NCBI RefSeq assembly: GCF_032190615.1
Contig: NZ_JAVLAT010000001.1
Coordinates: 2,054,501-2,118,500 of the forward strand
Source: Brucella pseudogrignonensis
GTDB taxonomy: Bacteria > Pseudomonadota > Alphaproteobacteria > Rhizobiales > Rhizobiaceae
DNA: 64,000 bases
Direction: 5' to 3'
In this document: positions 9,488 to 19,414 of the stretch, piece after piece
Numbering within the stretch: position 1 is the first letter of the stretch
Layout: each line of letters starts with the position of its first letter
Made by a program: the position numbers and the translations under genes
Notes under the pieces: model-generated
Seen by the model: only the letters and a program-made list of their open reading frames with translations
Told to the model about the DNA's origin: nothing
Database searches by the model: none

Positions 9488-11554
9488 TCATCGATCATGA
9501 AAATGATCGTGAATGGTCTTTGCCATAGCCTCTGAAATACCTTCAATCTGCATGAGGTCTTCAACGGCAGCTCGGGATACCGCTTTTGCAGTCCCAAAAT
9601 GATGAAGCAACGCGCGCTTGCGCGACGGACCGATTCCCGAAATCTCATCAAGCGGATTGGCCACAAAATCCTTCTTTCGCTTTGCACGATGCGTACCGAT
9701 TGCAAATCGGTGTGCTTCGTCACGCATGCGCTGGATGAAGTAGAGCACGGGGTCACGCGGCGGCAATGTGAATGGCGGCTTACCTTCAATGAAGAAACGC
9801 TCGCGCCCAGCTTCACGGTCCACGCCTTTTGCAATGCCGATGGCCGTAACAAGGTGGCCGATGCCGAGTTCGCTTAAAATCTGCCTGACAGTACCGACTT
9901 GTCCTTGACCACCATCAATCAGAATGAGGTCAGGCCATGCTGGGAAAGCATCGTTGCTTTCGACATCGCTTACAGGCTCTGGTTCGCCATGCTCCTTGAC
10001 CAGTCTCGAAAAACGCCGCTCAATCACTTCTCGCATCATGCCAAAGTCATCGCCGGGCGTAATGTCTGTCGATTTGATATTGAACTTGCGATACTGATTT
10101 TTGACAAAGCCTTCCGGCCCAGCCACGATCATTCCGCCCACGGCATTGGTGCCCATGATATGCGAGTTATCATAAACTTCGATGCGACGTGGAACTGTTG
10201 GCAATTCGAAAGCTTCGGCGAGCCCCTTGAGCAAGCGTGTTTGCGAGGATGTTTCCGCCAAACGACGGCCAAGCGCTTCGCGCGCGTTCGTCAAAGCATG
10301 ATCAGTGAGCTCTTTCTTCTCGCCGCGCTGCGGAACGTTGACATGCACACGGTAGCCCGCCCGCGATGAAAGCGCTTCTCCGAGCAACTCCTGATCTTCG
10401 ATGCTTTCCGATAGAAGAATGAGTTTTGGACAAGGTTTGTCATCGTAAAACTGGGACAGGAACGCACCAAGCACTTCGGCAGCGCTAAGCGAACTGTCGG
10501 CCTTTGGAAAATAAGCGCGATTGCCCCAGTTCTGGCCCGTACGAAAGAAGAAGACCTGAATGCATGTCATGCCACCATCCTGATAAATGGCAAAGACGTC
10601 CGCTTCCTCAACGGTTTGGGGATTGATACCCTGATGTGACTGAACATGCGAGAGTGCGGCAAGACGATCCCGATAAACAGCCGCATGTTCGAAATCGAGA
10701 TCGGCCGATGCTGCTTGCATTGCTGCGGCGAGGTGGTCTTTCACCTTCTGGCTCTTACCAGAAAGAAAGGCCTTCGCTTCATCGACCAACTCAGCATAGT
10801 CCTCGTCGCTGACCTCATGCGTACATGGACCAGAGCAACGTTTGATTTGATAAAGCAAGCAGGGGCGGGTGCGGGTTTCAAAAACCGAATCTGTACAAGT
10901 GCGCAACAAAAAGGCGCGCTGAAGCGCGTTAATGGTTCGTGTGACAGCTCCGCCAGATGCAAATGGTCCGAAAAACTCACCTTTGCGTGTGCGTGCGCCA
11001 CGATGCTTAAAAATGCCCGGTGCACGGTGGCCGCCAGTCAGCAAGATGTAAGGAAACGATTTGTCATCACGGAGCAAAACATTAAAGCGCGGCCGCAAAC
11101 GCTTGATGAGATTCGCTTCAAGAAGCAGCGCTTCTGTTTCAGTTCGCGTGACGACAAACTCCATTGTCACGGTTTCGCCGATCATGCGGGTAATGCGGTT
11201 GGAATGCCCGACACCGCGGGCATAATTTGAAACGCGTTTTTTCAGGCTGCGGGCTTTGCCGACATAAAGCACGTCGCCCGCGCTGTTGAACATGCGATAA
11301 ACGCCTGGATTATTCGGCAGGTGCTTAACGAAAGCGCTGATAATGTCTGCGCCACTCAGACCTGTCGTATCCGGTAAACCGTCCGATGAATCCCATTGAA
11401 TAGAATCAGCAACTGAAGCGACAGCGGGCGTCTCATCTAAAGAATCATCATCGTCGATATCCGCATCATCCATGACAATATCTGCCACATCCTGCTCACT
11501 ATCAGAAAGCAGGTGCGAAGAAGCATCATCATTGAATTTGCGTGGTGTGGTCAT
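9488..11554 (-). CDS. uvrC: Excinuclease ABC subunit C
   Basis: Nuclease of nucleotide excision repair that cuts 3' and 5' of a lesion after UvrAB loading. The order is a GIY-YIG domain (about 78-160: PGVYRMF, then [18 protein letters not shown]), a UVR segment with paired acidic and aromatic residues (about 270-300), the RNase H-like endonuclease half ([16 protein letters not shown], then [10 protein letters not shown]) and a tandem helix-hairpin-helix at the end ([28 protein letters not shown]). The 688 residues include an extra acidic, Asp-rich N-terminal tail of about 65 residues. The start overlaps the upstream SDR stop as ATGA, so both genes share a message. Confidence 0.97.
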   Translation of the reverse strand: MTTPRKFNDDASSHLLSDSEQDVADIVMDDADIDDDDSLDETPAVASVADSIQWDSSDGLPDTTGLSGADIISAFVKHLPNNPGVYRMFNSAGDVLYVGKARSLKKRVSNYARGVGHSNRITRMIGETVTMEFVVTRTETEALLLEANLIKRLRPRFNVLLRDDKSFPYILLTGGHRAPGIFKHRGARTRKGEFFGPFASGGAVTRTINALQRAFLLRTCTDSVFETRTRPCLLYQIKRCSGPCTHEVSDEDYAELVDEAKAFLSGKSQKVKDHLAAAMQAASADLDFEHAAVYRDRLAALSHVQSHQGINPQTVEEADVFAIYQDGGMTCIQVFFFRTGQNWGNRAYFPKADSSLSAAEVLGAFLSQFYDDKPCPKLILLSESIEDQELLGEALSSRAGYRVHVNVPQRGEKKELTDHALTNAREALGRRLAETSSQTRLLKGLAEAFELPTVPRRIEVYDNSHIMGTNAVGGMIVAGPEGFVKNQYRKFNIKSTDITPGDDFGMMREVIERRFSRLVKEHGEPEPVSDVESNDAFPAWPDLILIDGGQGQVGTVRQILSELGIGHLVTAIGIAKGVDREAGRERFFIEGKPPFTLPPRDPVLYFIQRMRDEAHRFAIGTHRAKRKKDFVANPLDEISGIGPSRKRALLHHFGTAKAVSRAAVEDLMQIEGISEAMAKTIHDHFHDR

Positions 11555-12363
11555 TCTTTAATTCCTGCTATGTCCGGCGTCTCCCATGCCAGATGCTGGC
11601 CGCCATCAAGTGCGATCATCTGGCCTGTTACGGAGCGGTTTTCCCAGAAATAGCGAATAGTGCGTCCAAATTCCGACAGGTCGGGTGCACGTTGCAGCGG
11701 TAAACGGCTGACCTGTAATTCAAAGTCTTCCACATTTTGGCGTTCACTCGGCAAAGTGGGGCCGGGGGCAATAGCATTGACACGGATACGCGGTGCAAGC
11801 GCCTGTGCGAGTGTTTTTGTAGCATTCCAAAGCGCAGCCTTTGAAAGCGTGTAAGAGAAAAACTGCGGATTGAGCTTCCAAACGCGCTGGTCGATCACGT
11901 TGATCACAAGCCCATCCAGATTCTCCGGTAGCGCTTTTGCCATTTCCTCGGCAAGCATAACCGGCGTTTTAAGATGAATAGCAAAGTGGCGATCCCACAA
12001 TGAAATATCAAGACTGCCAACACGGTCGTCTTCAAAGAGTGACGCGTTATTAACAAGCAGACGAATCGGTCCAAGCTGTGTTGATGCCTGTTGCACCAAT
12101 CCGCGCACGTCATCTTCGTTCGCGAGATCAGCAGTCACAACACAGGCTTTTCCGCCATTCGCCAGAATCTCCCCTGCAAGTTGTTCGCCGTCTTTAACCG
12201 AGCGATTACAGTGAATCGCCACTGGAAAGCCATGCGCTGCTAAATCATGAACGATCGCTTTGCCGATGCGTCGCGCACCGCCGGTCACAAGAACAGGGCA
12301 ATTTGCAAGCGAAATGGTTTGCGGAGTTTCCAACAGGGTAAACACTTCCTTATCGTGATTCAT
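11551..12363 (-). CDS. SDR oxidoreductase, pteridine reductase-like
   Basis: A Rossmann-fold NAD(P)H-dependent short-chain dehydrogenase, 270 residues. The cofactor loop reads TGGARRIG (27-34). The TGxxxRxG form is the one found in FolM/PTR1-type pteridine reductases rather than the usual TGxxxGxG. NNAS is present, and the catalytic pair is Y171 and K175 in SYTLSKAAL. The stretch [14 protein letters not shown] before the Tyr also resembles pteridine reductases. Reduction of dihydromonapterin or a folate-like pterin is therefore plausible but unproven. It overlaps uvrC by four bases. A general-purpose SDR is the alternative reading. Confidence 0.85.
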   Translation of the reverse strand: MNHDKEVFTLLETPQTISLANCPVLVTGGARRIGKAIVHDLAAHGFPVAIHCNRSVKDGEQLAGEILANGGKACVVTADLANEDDVRGLVQQASTQLGPIRLLVNNASLFEDDRVGSLDISLWDRHFAIHLKTPVMLAEEMAKALPENLDGLVINVIDQRVWKLNPQFFSYTLSKAALWNATKTLAQALAPRIRVNAIAPGPTLPSERQNVEDFELQVSRLPLQRAPDLSEFGRTIRYFWENRSVTGQMIALDGGQHLAWETPDIAGIKE

Positions 12364-12716
12364 TGTCGTTATTCATGCCATTTTGCCGGAAAAAAGTAGC
12401 GGAAAATAGTGGGGCTCACACAGACTGCTGACAAAAGACTAATAAATTCAGTGGTTTCAGTTGGCGACTATCCCGTAAATTTCTAATTATCTTAAGCCTC
12501 CCGATTTATATAGGGGTGGTATGAGGGCGTTGCCAGAATGCAACATCGCAATTTTGCCATGTTCTCGACAGGTTCTCTCCACACGACGGAGCAGATCGTG
12601 CCGCAATTATCGTCGATATGTCGTTCCTGTCAGCGCGGCATGGGTCAACTGCTCCCCAAGTTGCTGCCCGCCCGATAAGGGACCGCGCTAAAGGTAATTT
12701 AATGAAGGAGAATGCA
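12364..12716. other. Intergenic region with omp25 promoter and 5' leader
   Basis: About 350 bases between the SDR start (minus) and omp25 (plus), with no supported coding frame. It must hold two divergent promoters. The 200 bases before omp25 probably form a long untranslated leader, as is common for outer-membrane protein messages. The AAGGAG at 12705-12710 is the omp25 ribosome binding site. Confidence 0.5.
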
Positions 12717-13367
12717 ATGCGCACTCTTAAGTCTCTCGTAATCGCCTCGGCTGCGCTGCTGCCGTTCTCTGCAACTGCTTTCGCAGCTGACGCAATCATG
12801 GAACAGCCTCCTGTTCCTGCTCCAGTTGAAGTTGCTCCTCAGGCAAGCTGGGCTGGTGGTTACACCGGTCTGTACCTCGGCTACGGCTGGAACAAGTCGA
12901 AGAACGAAGTTCCTGGCGGCAACATCACTGTTAAGCCTGACGACTGGAAGGGTGGCGCTTACGCAGGCTGGAACTTCCAGCAGGACCAGTTCGTATACGG
13001 TGTTGAAGGCGATGCAGGTTACTCGGCAGCTAAAAAATCCCGTGATGGTCTTCAGGTTAAGCAGGGCTTTGAAGGCTCGCTCCGTGGCCGTCTTGGTTAT
13101 GACATGAACCCAGTTCTGCCATACATCACCGCAGGTGTTGCTGGTTCGCAGGTTAAGCTTTCGGGCAATAACGATGACGAAAGCAAGTTCCGCGTTGGTT
13201 GGACTGCAGGCGTTGGTATGGAAGCTAAGCTGACCGAAAACATTCTTGGTCGCGTAGAATACCGCTACACCCAGTTTGGCAACAAGAACTACGATCTTGG
13301 TGGTACGACTGTTCGTGACAAGCTGGACACGCAGGACATCCGCGTCGGTATCGGCTACAAGTTCTAA
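12717..13367 (+). CDS. omp25: Outer membrane protein Omp25
   Basis: Major eight-strand beta-barrel outer-membrane protein of the Omp25/Omp31 family. In Brucella Omp25 is a dominant surface protein linked to envelope integrity and host interaction. A signal peptide (1-23, [20 protein letters not shown], cut after AFA) leads into [21 protein letters not shown], then [20 protein letters not shown], and ends in GIGYKF with the terminal Phe required by the BAM machinery. At 216 residues it is close to Brucella Omp25. The ATG at 12717 has an excellent AAGGAG. The longer upstream frame to 12618 is rejected because the signal peptide fixes the start. Codon use is strongly biased, as in a highly expressed gene. 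Confidence 0.95.
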   Translation: MRTLKSLVIASAALLPFSATAFAADAIMEQPPVPAPVEVAPQASWAGGYTGLYLGYGWNKSKNEVPGGNITVKPDDWKGGAYAGWNFQQDQFVYGVEGDAGYSAAKKSRDGLQVKQGFEGSLRGRLGYDMNPVLPYITAGVAGSQVKLSGNNDDESKFRVGWTAGVGMEAKLTENILGRVEYRYTQFGNKNYDLGGTTVRDKLDTQDIRVGIGYKF

Positions 13368-13386
13368 TTACTATGTAATTGAACAA

Positions 13387-13418
13387 AAAACCGGGCAGGA
13401 AACTGCCCGGTTTTTTGT
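13387..13418. terminator. Bidirectional terminator between omp25 and GST gene
   Basis: CCGGGCAG and CTGCCCGG form a stem around GAAA, with an A run before and a TTTTTTG run after. It ends omp25 on the plus strand and can end the convergent GST gene on the minus strand. Confidence 0.93.
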
Positions 13419-13429
13419 TGTCTGAGTTT

Positions 13430-14032
13430 TTAGCCTTGCGGTAAAAGCTTGACCAATTCTGGATGTAGTTCGTCGAATCGCTTCATCCACCGCTTGAGCT
13501 TTGGGCGACCGCGCTCCCACTTATCTCCAAAGCGTAGAGTGAGATAGCTAAGCGTTGCAGCTACGGCCAGATGGCCGCCGTGAAGCTTGCCAGCAAGACG
13601 TGGCGGAGCTTCATTCAGAAGGTCCAGCGTCCGTTCTGCCTTGCGCCATTGCAGGCCAAGCCATGGCTGGTGCACTTTTTCTTCAGGGCGCGCGCGACGC
13701 TCATAAACATGGGCCAGCAAAACATCAGCCAGACCATCAGCGATTGCTTCATAGCGCTCCGCGTCAGTGCGCTTTTCAGCATTGCGCGGAAAAATCTTAT
13801 TTCCGGAAACACGATTGAGATACTGCATGATCGCACGGCTGTCGAAAACCGATTTACCATCATCGGTAATTAAGGTTGGTATTTTGCCGAGCGGATTGGC
13901 ATTGACCAGATTCTCTGGCTCAGCCGAGGTGGTCACGACCACGCTTTCAAATGGAATGTCAGCATAAGTCGCTGCCATGCGTACCTTGGCGCTGTAGGGT
14001 GAGGCCGGCGAATAAAGGATCTGGGTCATCAT
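13430..14032 (-). CDS. Glutathione S-transferase family protein
   Basis: A 200-residue thioredoxin-fold plus helical-domain protein. The N-terminal domain reads LYSPASPYSAKVRMAA, with Ser/Tyr rather than Cys at the active-site turn. The glutathione-binding NPLGKIPTL and the acidic DSRAIMQYL motif follow. The C-terminal helical domain covers about 85-195. Such GSTs conjugate or reduce small electrophiles, and the substrate is unknown. AGGAATA precedes two adjacent ATG codons at 14032 and 14029, and either could start. It is convergent with omp25 and shares its terminator. Confidence 0.9.
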   Translation of the reverse strand: MMTQILYSPASPYSAKVRMAATYADIPFESVVVTTSAEPENLVNANPLGKIPTLITDDGKSVFDSRAIMQYLNRVSGNKIFPRNAEKRTDAERYEAIADGLADVLLAHVYERRARPEEKVHQPWLGLQWRKAERTLDLLNEAPPRLAGKLHGGHLAVAATLSYLTLRFGDKWERGRPKLKRWMKRFDELHPELVKLLPQG

Positions 14033-14050
14033 TATTCCTGAGGTTTAAGA

Positions 14051-14728
14051 TTATCTTGTTGCTGGCAGCATAACCGAACGGCTGCGGCACGCATTCGCAT
14101 TTATCTGCTCACACGCGCGGAATTTGAGATCCTTTGTCATGCAGATTCGAACTTCCTGAAGATAGTTGCGCTTGCAGGAAACAGATATGCCGTCCGGCTT
14201 CATTCCGGGATTGGCTGTAACAAATGCTTTTTCTACCAGCATCGGATCGACTCGTCTGCTGGAAGTCAGATTACGCAGGCTTGGCGGAATATTTACGCGC
14301 TCATAGCCCTGACGAACTGTTGCGAAATAATCGTTTTGGGACAGGCCAGAGCAGCTTCCATGTTTGCGCCATTGGTGCGCGACCAAACCGGTTGACGGCA
14401 TAATGTCGGAAACGCTTGAGATGATTGGACGAGGGACAAAGCTGCCTCGGCTGCGTGCATTGTCAAACTGGCAATTAGCGGGATAACCCCATTCATTTTG
14501 TGGCCAAAGACCATGAACAACGAAGCCATAGGGCCGGGATGAGCTACATTGCTGTTTGTTCGCGCGCGGTCCTTCTAAAGCACAATAGCTTGGTGACCAT
14601 GACAGCGACAACACATAGAAATCGAAATTGCCGGGGCGGATATCGCCCCGATCTTGCGCCATTGTTGGGAGTACTGCGAAAGAAGCTGTAAGAATGGCGG
14701 CTGAAGTCACCGCCAGTTTACGCAACAT
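14051..14728 (-). CDS. Ribonuclease T2 family protein, Glu-to-Gln variant
   Basis: A secreted or periplasmic endoribonuclease of the T2 family, which cleaves RNA through 2',3'-cyclic phosphates. A signal peptide covers about 1-25 (cut after TMAQ). Motif CAS I is FVVHGLWPQ with H72. Motif CAS II is HQWRKHGSC with H118 and H123, where the family normally has HEW; the catalytic Glu is therefore Gln119. Several cysteines fit the expected disulfides. The ATG at 14728 is chosen. A TTG at 14740 would overlap the stop of the upstream gene. It probably forms an operon with the exported protein at 14737-15204. Activity may be reduced or altered. Confidence 0.88.
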   Translation of the reverse strand: MLRKLAVTSAAILTASFAVLPTMAQDRGDIRPGNFDFYVLSLSWSPSYCALEGPRANKQQCSSSRPYGFVVHGLWPQNEWGYPANCQFDNARSRGSFVPRPIISSVSDIMPSTGLVAHQWRKHGSCSGLSQNDYFATVRQGYERVNIPPSLRNLTSSRRVDPMLVEKAFVTANPGMKPDGISVSCKRNYLQEVRICMTKDLKFRACEQINANACRSRSVMLPATR

Positions 14729-14736
14729 CGGGGCTA

Positions 14737-15204
14737 TCAACGCAGAACGCGGCAGCTTGCGTCAAACACATACCAGCGGTCGAAACCATCGACACAGAAT
14801 TCGACATTGCTGCCGACGCCAGCAAAGCCCTGACCTTCTTCAACCATGTACCAGACCGGACGGTACTGACCATCGCTGAGTACAGCTGTTGCCTTACAAT
14901 AAGTACGTTCAATCTGAGCTGAATTGTTCTTCGGTTCATAGCGGGTGAGGCGAACATCGCTCATCGCTGAGATTCCAACCTGCGGCAGGTGTGGAACATG
15001 ACGAACCTGATATCCAAAATCAGAAACCACGCGACGCAAAACGCTCTGCTGATTGCAAAGGCCGGCATCGCCAGCTGCCACTGGTGCAGTTCTCAGATAA
15101 TCGGCAGCGCTTGCTGGCATAGAAGCGAACGTCAGAGGAAGAACCGATGCAGCCAGAAGTGCTGCTCGAGAAAACTGTCCGATGCGATCCAACTTGCGTT
15201 GCAT
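14737..15204 (-). CDS. Small exported cysteine-containing protein
   Basis: A 155-residue protein with a clear signal peptide (about 1-34, ending SMPASA) and a mature part with four cysteines (in GLCNQQS, RTYCKAT, EFCVDG and DASCRVLR), which suggests two periplasmic disulfides. I do not recognise a named domain. The motif SDFGYQVRHVPHLPQVGISA followed by DVRLTRYEP looks like a conserved rhizobial exported family. The ATG at 15204 has AGGA at good spacing and gives a normal signal peptide. An ATG at 15222 is the longer option. It ends 8 bases before the RNase T2 start, so both are likely co-expressed and co-exported. Confidence 0.8.
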   Translation of the reverse strand: MQRKLDRIGQFSRAALLAASVLPLTFASMPASAADYLRTAPVAAGDAGLCNQQSVLRRVVSDFGYQVRHVPHLPQVGISAMSDVRLTRYEPKNNSAQIERTYCKATAVLSDGQYRPVWYMVEEGQGFAGVGSNVEFCVDGFDRWYVFDASCRVLR

Positions 15205-15289
15205 GTCTCTATCCTGTCTCACAATTCGAGCATGAAGCTCGTTTCATTAAATTGGCTTAGGTGCAGTTTCATTCAGCAAGGGGCGACGG

Positions 15290-16162
15290 TCAAGTGCGAT
15301 CCGCTTCACCACGTATCCATTGCATGCTGAAATTGCCTCCCTTTTCTTCGCTAAGCAATTTGGTAAGGCAGGGAAGCAGGATTTGCATCTCACTTTCGAG
15401 TGTGTAGGGCGGATTGACGACGATCATTCCAGTTCCATCAAGCCTTGGTTCTAATGAAGGCGCGCGAATCGAAAGCTCAATCCGCATGATCTTGGCAATC
15501 TCCGTTTCGCGAAGGCTTCTTGCAAAACGCTCAATTTCCTTGCGATCCTTGACCGGATACCAGAAAGCATAGGTTCCGCCGGGAAAGCGCTTATAGGCCT
15601 TGACCAAACCATCGACGAGACGATCAAATTCTCCCGCAATCTCAAATGGCGGATCAACCAGAACCAGCCCGCGCTTTTCCTTGGGTGGCATATGTGCGCC
15701 AAGCGACAGCCATCCATCAAGCTCGATGACACGTGCTTGATAATCGCCATCAAAAAGCTTGGAGAGCTTTTTGGCGTCCTGCGGATGGAGCTCTATAGCT
15801 GAAAGACGATCCTGCTTACGCAAGAGATGGCGCGTGAGGAGGGGCGAGCCGGGATAATGCCGCAGTCCACCTTTTGGATTAACCGCGCGCACAGCGTCGA
15901 GATAGGGCTGAAGCAGTTCGATTGCCTGTGGCGGGATTTCGCCTTTGTCTAACGCGTCGAATACGCGGCGGATACCGCCGCTCCATTCGTCTGTCTTTTC
16001 AGCTTCAATACCACGCAGATCATAAAGTCCGATCCCCGCATGGGTATCGATCACGCGAAAAGCCTGATCCTTGCGCTTGAGATATTCGACGATGCGGGAA
16101 AGGATGACATGTTTGACGACGTCAGCGAAGTTTCCGGCGTGATAGGCGTGGCGATAATTCAT
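15290..16162 (-). CDS. rlmJ: 23S rRNA (adenine2030-N6)-methyltransferase
   Basis: SAM-dependent methyltransferase that modifies A2030 of 23S rRNA. The 290-residue protein opens with MNYRHAYHAGNFADVVKH, the diagnostic N-terminus of RlmJ/YhiR. It also has VIDTHAGIGLYDL (SAM site), the inserted small subdomain, and the catalytic DPPF in LVLVDPPFE, a variant of the N6-adenine DPPY. The longer frame to 16198 adds 12 residues outside the family, so the ATG at 16162 is taken. It is divergent from the transporter at 16265. Confidence 0.94.
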   Translation of the reverse strand: MNYRHAYHAGNFADVVKHVILSRIVEYLKRKDQAFRVIDTHAGIGLYDLRGIEAEKTDEWSGGIRRVFDALDKGEIPPQAIELLQPYLDAVRAVNPKGGLRHYPGSPLLTRHLLRKQDRLSAIELHPQDAKKLSKLFDGDYQARVIELDGWLSLGAHMPPKEKRGLVLVDPPFEIAGEFDRLVDGLVKAYKRFPGGTYAFWYPVKDRKEIERFARSLRETEIAKIMRIELSIRAPSLEPRLDGTGMIVVNPPYTLESEMQILLPCLTKLLSEEKGGNFSMQWIRGEADRT

Positions 16163-16264
16163 GTCTGCGCTTGTTTCATGCCTTGTCGCTTTCGGCAATA
16201 TCCCCGCTTCATCAAATATGACATATAAGTTTCATCATCTGCTCTTGCTTGAGTCGTGTCTTCT

Positions 16265-17110
16265 ATGTCCGGTACTGTTCTGCTGATTGTCCTTTGTGGC
16301 GCATTTTTTCATGCGAGCTGGAACGCTATCGTTAAGGGAGGCAGTGATAAATTCTTTGCCGCCGCATGCGTGGTCGGATTTGCAGGACTTATAGCACTGT
16401 TTTTTCTACCGTTTCTGCCGCTGCCACATCCATCAAGCTGGAAATTTATCGGGCTGTCCACGATCACGCAGATATTCTACATGTCGCTGGTTGCGGCCGC
16501 TTATAAATCGGGTGACATGAGCGAAGCTTACCCGATCATGCGCGGGACACCGCCTTTGCTGGTGGCAATTGTTAGTTTTCCGCTTATCGGCGAGGCAATG
16601 GGTTGGGGGAGCTGGCTTGGTATCGTTCTGATTTGCGCTGGCGTGCTTGCCATGGCGCTGGAGGCGCGTCGGCGCAATGGCGGTACGTCGAGCAAAACGG
16701 CGTTGCTGGCGCTTGCCAATGCTGGTTTCATTGCGGCTTACACTATTATCGATGGTGTTGGAGTCCGGGCATCGGGCCATACATTATCCTACACGCTTTG
16801 GCTGTTTTTGATAAACGCCTTTCCGCTCGGATTCTGGGCGCTGTATCGTGAGCCGGATCGCTTCATCCAATATATTCGCAACCATTGGCGACCATCGCTG
16901 ATCGGCGGCATAGGCACGTTGCTGTCTTATGGTTTAGCTCTTTGGGCGATGACCATGGCGCCCATTGCTGTTGTCGCAGCGCTCAGAGAGACGGCAATTC
17001 TGTTTGGTATTCTAATTTCCGCGTTCATTCTCAAAGAGAAGGTTGGCTTGCCGCGTGTTCTCGCTGCTGGTTTGATCGTCCTCGGCGCAATTACCTTGCG
17101 GCTTTCATAA
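16265..17110 (+). CDS. EamA/DMT family transporter
   Basis: A ten-segment inner-membrane transporter of the drug/metabolite superfamily, with two EamA repeats (about 5-137 and 145-280). Segments such as GAFFHASWNAIVKGG and AYPIMRGTPPLLVAIVSF are typical. Substrates in this superfamily range from amino acids to nucleotide sugars and cannot be assigned here. The ATG at 16265 is taken over a GTG at 16256. It is divergent from rlmJ with about 100 bases between, and is followed by the molybdopterin oxidoreductase. Confidence 0.88.
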   Translation: MSGTVLLIVLCGAFFHASWNAIVKGGSDKFFAAACVVGFAGLIALFFLPFLPLPHPSSWKFIGLSTITQIFYMSLVAAAYKSGDMSEAYPIMRGTPPLLVAIVSFPLIGEAMGWGSWLGIVLICAGVLAMALEARRRNGGTSSKTALLALANAGFIAAYTIIDGVGVRASGHTLSYTLWLFLINAFPLGFWALYREPDRFIQYIRNHWRPSLIGGIGTLLSYGLALWAMTMAPIAVVAALRETAILFGILISAFILKEKVGLPRVLAAGLIVLGAITLRLS

Positions 17111-17187
17111 AAATCTATTTCGTCGCAGGCGGCGCAAATCATCAGAAATTCGTTTCTGCCAAACAGCGATTGCGCTAAAAAAGTATT

Positions 17188-19305
17188 ATGAGCCAGACGT
17201 CCGCCAAATCAAATATCACCATTGGTCATTCCGCCTGTCCGCATGATTGTCCATCCACCTGTGCGCTCGATATTGAGCTGCTGGATGAACGCACAATCGG
17301 TCGTGTGCGCGGTGCGAAAGACAACAGCTACACCGCTGGCGTTATCTGCGCCAAAGTTGCGCGTTATGCTGAACGCGTTCATCACCCGGATCGTTTGAAA
17401 CATCCGCTTATTCGCGCCGGACGTAAGGGTGATGGTGAATGGAAGCAGGCATCATGGGAAGCGGCGCTTGATCTGATCGCCGAGCGCTTCATCAAGGCTG
17501 AAGAGCAATATGGCAGCGAAAGCGTGTGGCCCTATTATTACGCTGGAACGATGGGACTGGTGCAGCGCGATTCCATCAACCGTTTGCGTTATGCCAAGCG
17601 CTATTCCAACCAGTTCGATAGCTTCTGCACCAATATGGCATGGACCGGCTATTTTGCCGGAACTGGCAGTCTGACTGGTCCAGATCCCCGCGAAATGGCA
17701 AAGGCTGACGTTGTCGTTATATGGGGAACCAATGCTGCGGCCACACAGGTCAATGTAATGACCCATGCCGTGCGAGCGCGCAAAGATCGTGGTGCGAAGA
17801 TTGTCGTTATCGACATTTATGCCAATGCGACGGTGCGACAGGCAGATATGGGCATTGTGCTGAAACCCGGCACAGATGGCGCTTTTGCTTGCGCTGTCAT
17901 GCATGTGCTGTTTCGCGATGGACTTGCCGATTGGGATTATCTCAACCGTTATACGGACGATCCAAAAGGACTGGAAGCGCATCTTGCCTCCCGCACACCA
18001 GAATGGGCTGCTGAGATTACCGGCTTGAGTGTCGAGGAAATCGAAGCTTTTGCGCATCTGGTTGGCAAAACCAAGCGCACCTATTTCCGGCTTGGTTATG
18101 GCTTTACCCGCCAGCGCAATGGTGCTGTGAACATGCACGCTGCCGCATCAATTGCGTGTGTTACCGGCGCGTTCCAATATGAGGGTGGTGGTGCGTTTCA
18201 CTCCAATGCTGGCATCTTCAAGATGGACAAGCGCGAGATCGAAGGCAGCGCAATGCAGGATAAAAGCCTGCGTTTTCTCGATCAATCGAAGATCGGGCGT
18301 ATTCTGACAGGCGATAGCGAAGCGCTTTATGGTGGTCCGCCCGTCATGGCGATGCTTATCCAGAACACCAATCCGATGAACGTAACGCCGGAACAGCGCC
18401 TTGTGCGCAAAGGCTTTGCACGAGAAGACTTGTTCGTCGCCGTGCACGAGCAGTTCATGACGGATACGGCTAAAATGGCTGATGTTGTGCTACCCGCGAC
18501 TACTTTCCTCGAACATGATGATATTTATCGTGGCGGTGGCCAACAGCATGTGGTGCTTGGCCCAAAGCTGATCGAACCGCTTGCCGAAGCGCGTCCTAAT
18601 ATCTTTGTCATCAACGAATTGGCTGATCGACTGGGCGTCGCGCATCTACCCGGCTTTCATGTCGACGAGCGTACGCTCATTGACAATATGAATGCCAACA
18701 GCGATCTGCCGCATTTCGATGAACTTAAAGAAAAGCGGTTTGTCGATTTACAGCCGCCCTTTGAAGAAGCGCATTACATCAATGGTTTCAAATGGCCTGA
18801 TGGCAAGTTCCGTTTCAAACCGGATTGGACGGGCAGTCCATCACCCAATAAGCCGCCGGAAGTGATGGGGCTGCAAGGTCCACATCACAAAATGCCCGAG
18901 TTTCCGGACCACTGGAATGTGATCGAGGCTGTGGACGCAGAGCACCCATTCCGCCTTGCGACTTCTCCGGCGCATAATTTCCTGAACTCGACCTTTGCCG
19001 AAACCGCAACGTCACTTGCCAAGGAAATCAGGCCAGAGCTTCTCATTCACCCGGATGATGCGGCTCAACTTGATATTGCGGACGGTGAACGGATCGAAAT
19101 TGGCAATCATCGCGGGGAAGTAGTTCTTCACGCCGTGCTGCGGGCTGGTCAGAAGCGCGGTGTCGTTGTGTCCGAGGGAATTTTCCCGAATTCGACATTT
19201 GAGCGCGGTGAGGGGATCAATACGCTGATCGGTGCTGAACCTGCCGCCCCTTATGGTGGTTTGGCGGTTCACGACACGAAAATATGGGTGAGAAAAGTCG
19301 CTTAA
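17188..19305 (+). CDS. Molybdopterin oxidoreductase, single-gene, 4Fe-4S
   Basis: A 705-residue member of the DMSO reductase superfamily. The N-terminus has an iron-sulfur site C17-x3-C21-x3-C25-x28-C54 (ACPHDCPSTC, then GVICAK). The Mo-bis-MGD domains follow (VIWGTNAAATQ, then TTFLEHDD), with a C-terminal cap (PAHNFLNSTFAE, then IHPDDAAQL). C146, in SFCTN, is a candidate Mo ligand. There is no signal peptide, so it is cytosolic, and no electron-transfer or chaperone subunit lies beside it. The substrate is unknown; formate, a thio-compound or a bis-MGD side role are all possible. The RBS is weak. Confidence 0.87.
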   Translation: MSQTSAKSNITIGHSACPHDCPSTCALDIELLDERTIGRVRGAKDNSYTAGVICAKVARYAERVHHPDRLKHPLIRAGRKGDGEWKQASWEAALDLIAERFIKAEEQYGSESVWPYYYAGTMGLVQRDSINRLRYAKRYSNQFDSFCTNMAWTGYFAGTGSLTGPDPREMAKADVVVIWGTNAAATQVNVMTHAVRARKDRGAKIVVIDIYANATVRQADMGIVLKPGTDGAFACAVMHVLFRDGLADWDYLNRYTDDPKGLEAHLASRTPEWAAEITGLSVEEIEAFAHLVGKTKRTYFRLGYGFTRQRNGAVNMHAAASIACVTGAFQYEGGGAFHSNAGIFKMDKREIEGSAMQDKSLRFLDQSKIGRILTGDSEALYGGPPVMAMLIQNTNPMNVTPEQRLVRKGFAREDLFVAVHEQFMTDTAKMADVVLPATTFLEHDDIYRGGGQQHVVLGPKLIEPLAEARPNIFVINELADRLGVAHLPGFHVDERTLIDNMNANSDLPHFDELKEKRFVDLQPPFEEAHYINGFKWPDGKFRFKPDWTGSPSPNKPPEVMGLQGPHHKMPEFPDHWNVIEAVDAEHPFRLATSPAHNFLNSTFAETATSLAKEIRPELLIHPDDAAQLDIADGERIEIGNHRGEVVLHAVLRAGQKRGVVVSEGIFPNSTFERGEGINTLIGAEPAAPYGGLAVHDTKIWVRKVA

Positions 19306-19350
19306 AGCGCATCCCGAAAAGTGAGAATCGGTTTTCCGGATGCGCGTTAA
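19306..19350. repeat. Palindromic intergenic repeat, copy A
   Basis: GCGCATCCCGAAAA and TTTTCCGGATGCGC form a long hairpin with one mismatch around about 10 loop bases. It starts right after the stop of the oxidoreductase gene. A diverged copy is at 44695-44747. It looks like one of the short palindromic elements dispersed in Rhizobiales genomes. Confidence 0.75.
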
Positions 19351-19361
19351 ATATCTAAAAC

Positions 19362-19398
19362 AAAGCCCGCGCCGAATTTATGTTCGACGCGGGCTTTG
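19362..19398. terminator. Terminator hairpin, DUF992 gene / oxidoreductase
   Basis: AAAGCCCGCGCCGAA and TTCGACGCGGGCTTT form a strong stem flanked by A-rich and T-rich ends. It can serve the minus-strand DUF992 gene and the convergent oxidoreductase gene. Confidence 0.85.
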
Positions 19399-19414
19399 AA
19401 TTTACAGAGCTGAA

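Noticed and set aside
17452..18138. 228-codon open frame antisense to the molybdopterin oxidoreductase
   Set aside because: Mirror frame of a conserved gene, with unlikely composition and no start signal.
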